Made by a program: the position numbers and the translations under genes. A stretch of DNA of 6,220 nt from Nanobdellati archaeon (lineage in GTDB: Archaea; EX4484-52; JAADEF01): contig WAOB01000132.1 in the NCBI GenBank assembly GCA_015521505.1, forward strand, positions 1 to 6,220, in the 5' to 3' direction. Positions within the stretch are counted from its first letter, which is position 1, and the number at the start of each line of letters is the position of its first letter. Below the pieces are notes generated by a model. It was given only the letters and a program-made list of their open reading frames with translations. It did not search any database and was not told where the DNA came from. Below, piece by piece: positions 5,587-6,220 of the stretch.

Positions 5587-6220
5587 TCAAGGATGCATGT
5601 CTTTTACAGATAATTTAAAATTTTTATTGTTGAATATGAGGAATTTCTCGGGATTTATACAAGGATTATAACATACAAGATCGTATTTCGATAATGACAT
5701 TTTATCTATATTTTTTCTACCGATAATCATCTTTATACTACCACTTAGAAGATGAGAATCTGAGATATTTTTATAAATTTGTTTTCTGTAAGGGAGAATG
5801 TGTGATATAATAGCAAAGTAATCTTCGATATTCTCTTTATTATATGTTTTCACTCCTTCTTCTGATAAGTATATTGTTAATTCATCTATTTTTGATGATA
5901 AAGCAAAACATATCTTATAATAAGACCGAGGGATCAAAGAAGAGGAACGATCTATGAATAATATCTTTTTGTTTTTTTCTAATTCTTTGATTATATTGTT
6001 TATGCTCTCACCCTCGTATCTATTCGAATATTCTGAGGAATTTATATACGATAAGGTTATTTTTTCATATACGCTTTCGTCATGTAGGAATTCATAGAAA
6101 AAAGGAAAGCAAGATCTTAGATTAAAATATATTTTGTCGGGATTATAGTTGAGTATTGTTATGTATATTGCTCTTATCTCATCATATAGCTCTTTCCAAA
6201 TAATATCTCTTGTTTTACTT
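5587..6220 (-). CDS. C-terminal part of an unrecognised protein (5' end outside window)
   Basis: The reading frame is open without a stop from the TGA at 5587-5589 to the window edge, giving at least 210 residues. The TTG at 5937 is an internal Leu (residue 95 of the visible part), in the middle of KKILFIDRSSSLIPRSYY, so it is not a start. The protein is soluble in character, rich in Ile, Lys, Tyr and Ser, with no membrane segment or signal peptide in the visible part. The order of a strand and turn DKIYFNLRSCFPFFYEFL (28-45), ITLSYINSSEY (54-64), and KKILFIDRSSS plus helix (84-107) recalls a phosphoribosyltransferase fold, where the last element would be the PRPP-binding VDD-TG loop; here only one Asp remains and TG is absent. 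That likeness is weak inference. It ends 126 bp before the lipoprotein gene, which has its own promoter. Confidence 0.8.
   Translation of the reverse strand, partial: SKTRDIIWKELYDEIRAIYITILNYNPDKIYFNLRSCFPFFYEFLHDESVYEKITLSYINSSEYSNRYEGESINNIIKELEKNKKILFIDRSSSLIPRSYYKICFALSSKIDELTIYLSEEGVKTYNKENIEDYFAIISHILPYRKQIYKNISDSHLLSGSIKMIIGRKNIDKMSLSKYDLVCYNPCINPEKFLIFNNKNFKLSVKDMHP

Noticed and set aside
5935..5937. TTG start giving a 116-aa protein
   Set aside because: The same frame has no stop up to the window edge and the upstream residues form a continuous protein-like sequence, so this TTG is an internal Leu codon.

Overview
The window looks like a compact, AT-rich archaeal chromosome segment. 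Four signs point that way: a MoaD/ThiS-type small protein ending in ...VSGG, a Trm9-type tRNA methyltransferase, TATA-like boxes about 26-27 nt from plausible transcription starts, and GGTG/GGTGAT ribosome binding sites just ahead of starts. Isoleucine is often ATA and arginine often AGA. The large disulfide-rich PKD surface protein would suit a DPANN-type archaeon (Nanoarchaeota/Woesearchaeota-like), but there is no rRNA or marker gene here, so that placement is inference.

Left part (1-896): a 69-aa ubiquitin-like sulfur carrier (minus strand) and a Trm9-like methyltransferase (plus strand) are divergently arranged around a 53-bp gap. One palindromic TTTATAAA box (249-256) lies midway, about 27 nt from each ATG, so both genes could be transcribed as leaderless mRNAs from a single TATA element. 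In eukaryotes the counterparts (Urm1 and Trm9) both act in building mcm5s2U at wobble position 34 of tRNA, so the pairing is functionally coherent.

Middle and right (881-5460, minus strand): a two-gene operon encodes a predicted lipoprotein (383 aa) followed, 11 bp later, by a 1138-aa secreted surface protein. The latter has a signal peptide, a beta-sandwich N-terminal region, a carboxypeptidase-regulatory-like domain, three PKD domains each with a Cys pair at identical spacing, a Gly-rich linker, three C-terminal Ig-like modules, and a C-terminal LPTTG plus hydrophobic segment. A BRE-TATA promoter (5499-5510) and a strong Shine-Dalgarno site precede the operon. Its 3' end overlaps the methyltransferase 3' end by 16 bp.

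Right edge (5587-6220, minus strand): the last 210 codons of a gene that stays open to the window edge. It is not a 116-aa gene with a TTG start. I do not recognise it with confidence; it faintly resembles a phosphoribosyltransferase fold that has lost its catalytic motif.

No tRNA, rRNA, CRISPR array, insertion sequence or defence system is visible. The most unusual items are the shared symmetric promoter, the LPTTG tail in an apparent archaeon, and the regularly spaced cysteine pairs in the PKD array.
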